Assembly (NCBI GenBank): GCA_012295275.1
Contig: CM022672.1
Span: 25,618,430-25,680,429 of the forward strand
Length of the DNA stretch: 62,000 bases
From: Chrysomallon squamiferum
Lineage: Eukaryota; Mollusca; Gastropoda; Neomphalida; Peltospiridae
Direction: 5' to 3'
The notes beneath the pieces are model-generated. The model had not been told where the DNA came from. It was given only the letters and a program-made list of their open reading frames with translations, and did no database searches. A program made the translations under genes and the position numbers. Position 1 is the first letter of the stretch. Each line of letters starts with the position of its first letter. Positions 59,301 through 62,000 of this stretch are shown piece after piece.

Positions 59301-62000
59301 ACCAAAAGATTTTACTTTTGTATTATCCTATACAGTTAGTTTGTTGTTGTTTCTTTTTTATTTCTAGTATTAAAGAATGTCTCATAACACAGTGGAAGTA
59401 TGCAGAAGTTTTTCATCAAATTTTTATGGATATTTTGTAAAGAATTTATTCTACAAATATACACAAGTCACTGATTAATAAACATTTATTTTACAAAATT
59501 CCTCAAAATTATCTCATATTCTGAGTTTTTAAATTACTATTTCACACAGTCATGATTAAGTGATTGATTAATTAATTTATTAATTTAATTTTTGTTATTA
59601 ATTATCATCATCATCATCATTATTATTGTCTTTATTATTATTATTATTATTATTTTTATCCAACAGGATTCAGGACAATGTTCTGATTATTATGTTACTT
59701 AAGTTTTTTTACAAGCAGATCGTTTTTAATTAAAACAATTTTTTTTTTTTTTTTTTTTTTTTTAAATTGAAATAAAAAGATCCTGAAAATAATTTCTGGT
59801 GTAATTCCACTGTGTTTAGCTTCTACTTCTAAAATCTATTTCTAGCATTATTACAGCACCTATACCAATTGCAACAAATATACAACACACATACCAAAAC
59901 CTGTTTATAAGTGTTAACACATATAAATGATAAATTCTTCTAACTAACACAAAAGCAAAAAAAATAAAAAATAAAAAAAAATAAAAATAATAATAATAAT
60001 AATAATAATAATACAGATAAAAAAATAAATAATAAAAATAATAATAATAATAATAAAAATATATAAATAAAATTAAAATAATAAATAAATAATTTTTGGA
60101 ATGATAATTTGAAACTACATCTCTGTAAGAAACTATAATTTAAAAACATTTAATTCATAAAACAATTTTAAAAAGAAAACATTTCAGAAATAAAATGTCC
60201 AAGCTGACTTACTCTTTTCAGTCTACTTTCTTCTTTTTCTGCTTCCATTTTCACTTTGTTAAGAGCCTAATTCAAAAATTATTAGACAATACAGTTTTTA
60301 TAATTTTTAAATATCCAGAAAGATCTGTTATTTTAGTAGTTAATAGTATACATATGGTTATTATATTTATTGATTAATAATAGTAATAATATTCTTGTTA
60401 ATTTATTAATGTTATTATTAGTTTTATTAATAACAAATTAATTTATTATTGGTTGTTTAGTTGTTGAGGAACATTTTGAATTTCTTAAAATAAACATGTG
60501 GTTCTAAAAACAATAAACCAAAAACTTATTAAGTGTTTTCTATATTTATGAACAGAATTTATTTCAATATCCATTTAAAATGTTAAATTTCATTGCCTTT
60601 TTTTATTTAAAATTGAATTTCTTTTTTTTGTTTTTTTTAAATTATTTTTTATGTTATGCCTTCCTTAAATTTCTTTCAACCTAATTTAATGAGATTGGAA
60701 AATAAATTAACCAAAAAAATAAACAAATAAAAATAAAAATAATAAAAATTACTTTTAAAATTACTAGAATATGAAGCAAGCAGTGCTCTACAGATTGTAT
60801 TATTCATTTTTAAAAATGTCAACTTTTAAGAAAAGAAGCCAAAAAATATAACATTTAAAATAAACAAATAAAAAATGCAACTAAATCTCCACCAAAAATA
60901 AAAATAGACCTGATTTTTCAGTTATATTTTAATAACCTCAAGAGAAAAACAACAACAGAAAAAAAATTGGTTATGCCACAAATAAATGAATATGGCATTA
61001 CCTTACATAATGTGGTCACAGAGCTAGAATAAAAAATGAAGTAAGGACCTATACAATAACAGTGTGATTATATTTTTGTGTACCCCTGGCTTGTTCCTGT
61101 GTTTACTAAATGCAGCTTAACTATCCTTTATCCAAAATCCTCAGAATCCTATATTTATAATGAAAAGATTAAATAACATAACAAGGACAAATTAAATTAA
61201 ATATACCTGCCCACAAAAAAAACAACAACATTATTTCTGAAATTATTATATTTTGGATAACAAATTGTCACCCTGTTAGTTCACTACTAGAGCAGCTTTA
61301 TGTTAAATATATTTTTTATAGACACTTTAATATATGTTTACAGGCTGTTTATGGACTGTTTACGGGTTGTTTATGGACTGTTTACCTTTTTAGCATCCTG
61401 GTACTCAGATGCCTTGTCCTCCATGTGTCGTATGAGATCAGTGAGTTCCTGTTTCTTGTGGCTTTCCTGTCTGGTCACATCCTCATGTTCAAACCTGCTC
61501 TGCTGTATCGCCTTGTTGATTCTCTCCATCTCCATTATAGCATCATCTCTGTTTAGCGACGTCTGCCTCATCTCCTGAAACATTGTGACGTTTAAATCTG
61601 TACTTTCTGTTTTCAGAAGTGACGAGATACTCATACAAACTATTACAGTTTTCTCTTCTATTCTGTTTATTGTAGATATTTAAAAGATTGACGATATTGA
61701 TACTAAAACTACTACAATATCACAATACTGATATCTAAAAAATTTTGTGATGCATAAAATTTAGATTACTGTACTTATTATACATTATGCCTTTTTATTC
61801 TAAGTATTTAATTTGGTAATATTAAAAATTTTGATTGAAAAAAGTATACATACTAGTAAAAATATAAAAATTAAATGTTAATATATATACATAAATCAAC
61901 ATGTATCAGTGATCAGAATCAATACTGGTATATGTATTAAATACATATGAAATATTTTTTATGTCTGAACTGATGTATTTTTCAAGTTTTTCTTACCTGA
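50514..62000 (-). CDS. Long coiled-coil protein with Ser/Arg/Pro-rich tail, 3' part of gene
   Basis: Coding exons (minus, transcript order): an exon entering from the right edge of which only 61997-62000 is inside, then 61386-61574, 60213-60266, 59134-59235, 58175-58244, 57801-57901, 56497-56580, 55221-55361, 54147-54254, 52070-52186, 51464-51574, 50992-51093, 50514-50636 (stop TAG). All junctions GT-AG, phases consistent, 433 residues. The first eight are heptad-like, Glu/Lys/Gln/Leu-rich helix (for example HEDVTRQESHKKQELTDLIR, ELILTQQRSNTQVTNLQK). Then MVDEDKENVIHVRSPPVF, another helix (EALKEKLEEEQDYLR, YQLHQQMLRHSEAMETTRLQ), and a basic tail (KIRSRSRTPPKS, RSPSPLTRAS, GRRSRSTSSDR). This layout is common in centrosomal, basal-body and cytoskeletal proteins, but I do not recognise the family and assign no function. 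The N-terminal half is outside the window. Confidence 0.88.
50731..50785. repeat. (AAT)n microsatellite, last intron of coiled-coil gene
   Basis: About 17 AAT units with minor breaks; T-rich on the gene's sense strand. Confidence 0.9.
51829..52065 (+). mobile_element. 237-bp TIR element carrying a DUF4817-like transposase N-terminal fragment
   Basis: 28-bp inverted ends at 51829-51856 and 52038-52065 match at 26 of 28 positions and share CCACAAAGTCTGGGTACAT. They are bounded by a 5-bp direct repeat TTACT (51824-51828 and 52066-52070), which I read as the target-site duplication. Inside, plus strand, MALSKEERIELVLLSRQEG, WSYCKAAEEFNLRHPNRQP resembles the DUF4817 helix-turn-helix found at the N-terminus of some invertebrate transposon proteins; the frame then runs straight into the right inverted repeat. 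There is no catalytic domain, so this is a deletion derivative needing a helper. It lies in an intron of the minus-strand coiled-coil gene, touching the 5' splice site of exon 52070-52186. Confidence 0.85.
52187..54146 (-). other. Intron of coiled-coil gene, nothing else seen
   Basis: About 1.96 kb between exons 54147-54254 and 52070-52186. AT-rich, with short (AAT)n near 53484 and 54025. No additional exon, element or long repeat recognised. Confidence 0.5.
56290..56318. repeat. Poly-A tract, intron of coiled-coil gene
   Basis: About 29 consecutive A on plus, poly-U in the pre-mRNA. Confidence 0.9.
56640..57080. repeat. Old degenerate tandem repeat with TTTTGGTTGTCA theme
   Basis: More than ten recurrences of TTTTGGTTGTCA-like and TACTAATGCACCATTT-like pieces alternate at roughly 30-45 bp. 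Examples: near 56660, 56815, 56900, 56935, 56965, 57010 and 57040. Units are too diverged for a firm period by eye. It lies in the intron preceding exon 56497-56580 in transcript order. The plus-strand open frame 57016-57309 starts inside it. Confidence 0.65.
58567..58640. repeat. (AAAAAT)n-type tract
   Basis: Hexanucleotide-period A-rich run on plus, about 10 units. Confidence 0.88.
59985..60055. repeat. (AAT)n microsatellite with A-rich breaks
   Basis: Two AAT runs separated by AAAAAATAAATAATAAAA; intron of the coiled-coil gene, 150 bp downstream of exon 60213-60266. Confidence 0.88.
60267..61385 (-). other. Intron of coiled-coil gene, nothing else seen
   Basis: AT-rich intron of 1.1 kb. 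A short direct repeat, GGACTGTTTACGGGTTGTTTAT-like, at about 61345-61385 (four related copies of TGTTTA-GG-) borders the exon. No other feature recognised. Confidence 0.45.

Overview
This is an AT-rich animal nuclear genome window. It has multi-exon genes with GT-AG introns, very dense microsatellites ((AAT)n, (TAAA)n, (CT)n, (GT)n, (TA)n) and small DNA-transposon relics. Gene content and exon-intron structure fit an invertebrate, probably a lophotrochozoan such as a mollusc. That placement is an inference; no species-diagnostic marker was seen.

Layout. 1-6455: repeat-rich, A-rich sequence with no coding signal; its right part may be the dynamin 3' UTR. 6456-31855 (minus): a complete classical dynamin gene, rebuilt here exon by exon (GTPase, stalk, PH, GED and proline-rich domains; 922 residues in the minimal form). 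31910-37552: intergenic space between two head-to-head genes, with a candidate regulatory island at 35330-35640 and a CCAAT/TATA-type promoter just upstream of 37553. 37553-46702 (plus): a five-exon LIM-homeodomain gene of the Lhx3/4 (Lim3) group, 360 residues, with an atypical homeodomain. 46703-50513: space between tail-to-tail genes, with one possible signal-peptide exon. 50514-62000 (minus): the last 12 complete coding exons (433 residues) of a long coiled-coil protein with a Ser/Arg/Pro-rich tail. It enters from beyond the right edge and I could not name it.

Most notable. The dynamin gene carries three tandem alternative copies of one PH-domain exon. All are 110 nt, and the reading frame survives only if exactly one is used. 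Downstream, three tandem 12-nt microexons and two proline-rich exons are all frame-neutral, so they can be combined freely. A decayed copy of the first GED exon lies in the following intron. One gene therefore seems to have undergone repeated exon duplication, giving in principle up to 3 x 32 in-frame proteins.

Other mobile and repeat signals. A 237-bp inverted-repeat element carrying a DUF4817-like helix-turn-helix fragment sits at a 5' splice site of the coiled-coil gene and supplies its +5 base. A pogo/Tigger-like non-autonomous element ends about 60 bp before LIM exon 3. Triplet repeats inside the genes are mostly T-rich on the transcribed gene's sense strand, and several directly abut 3' splice sites.
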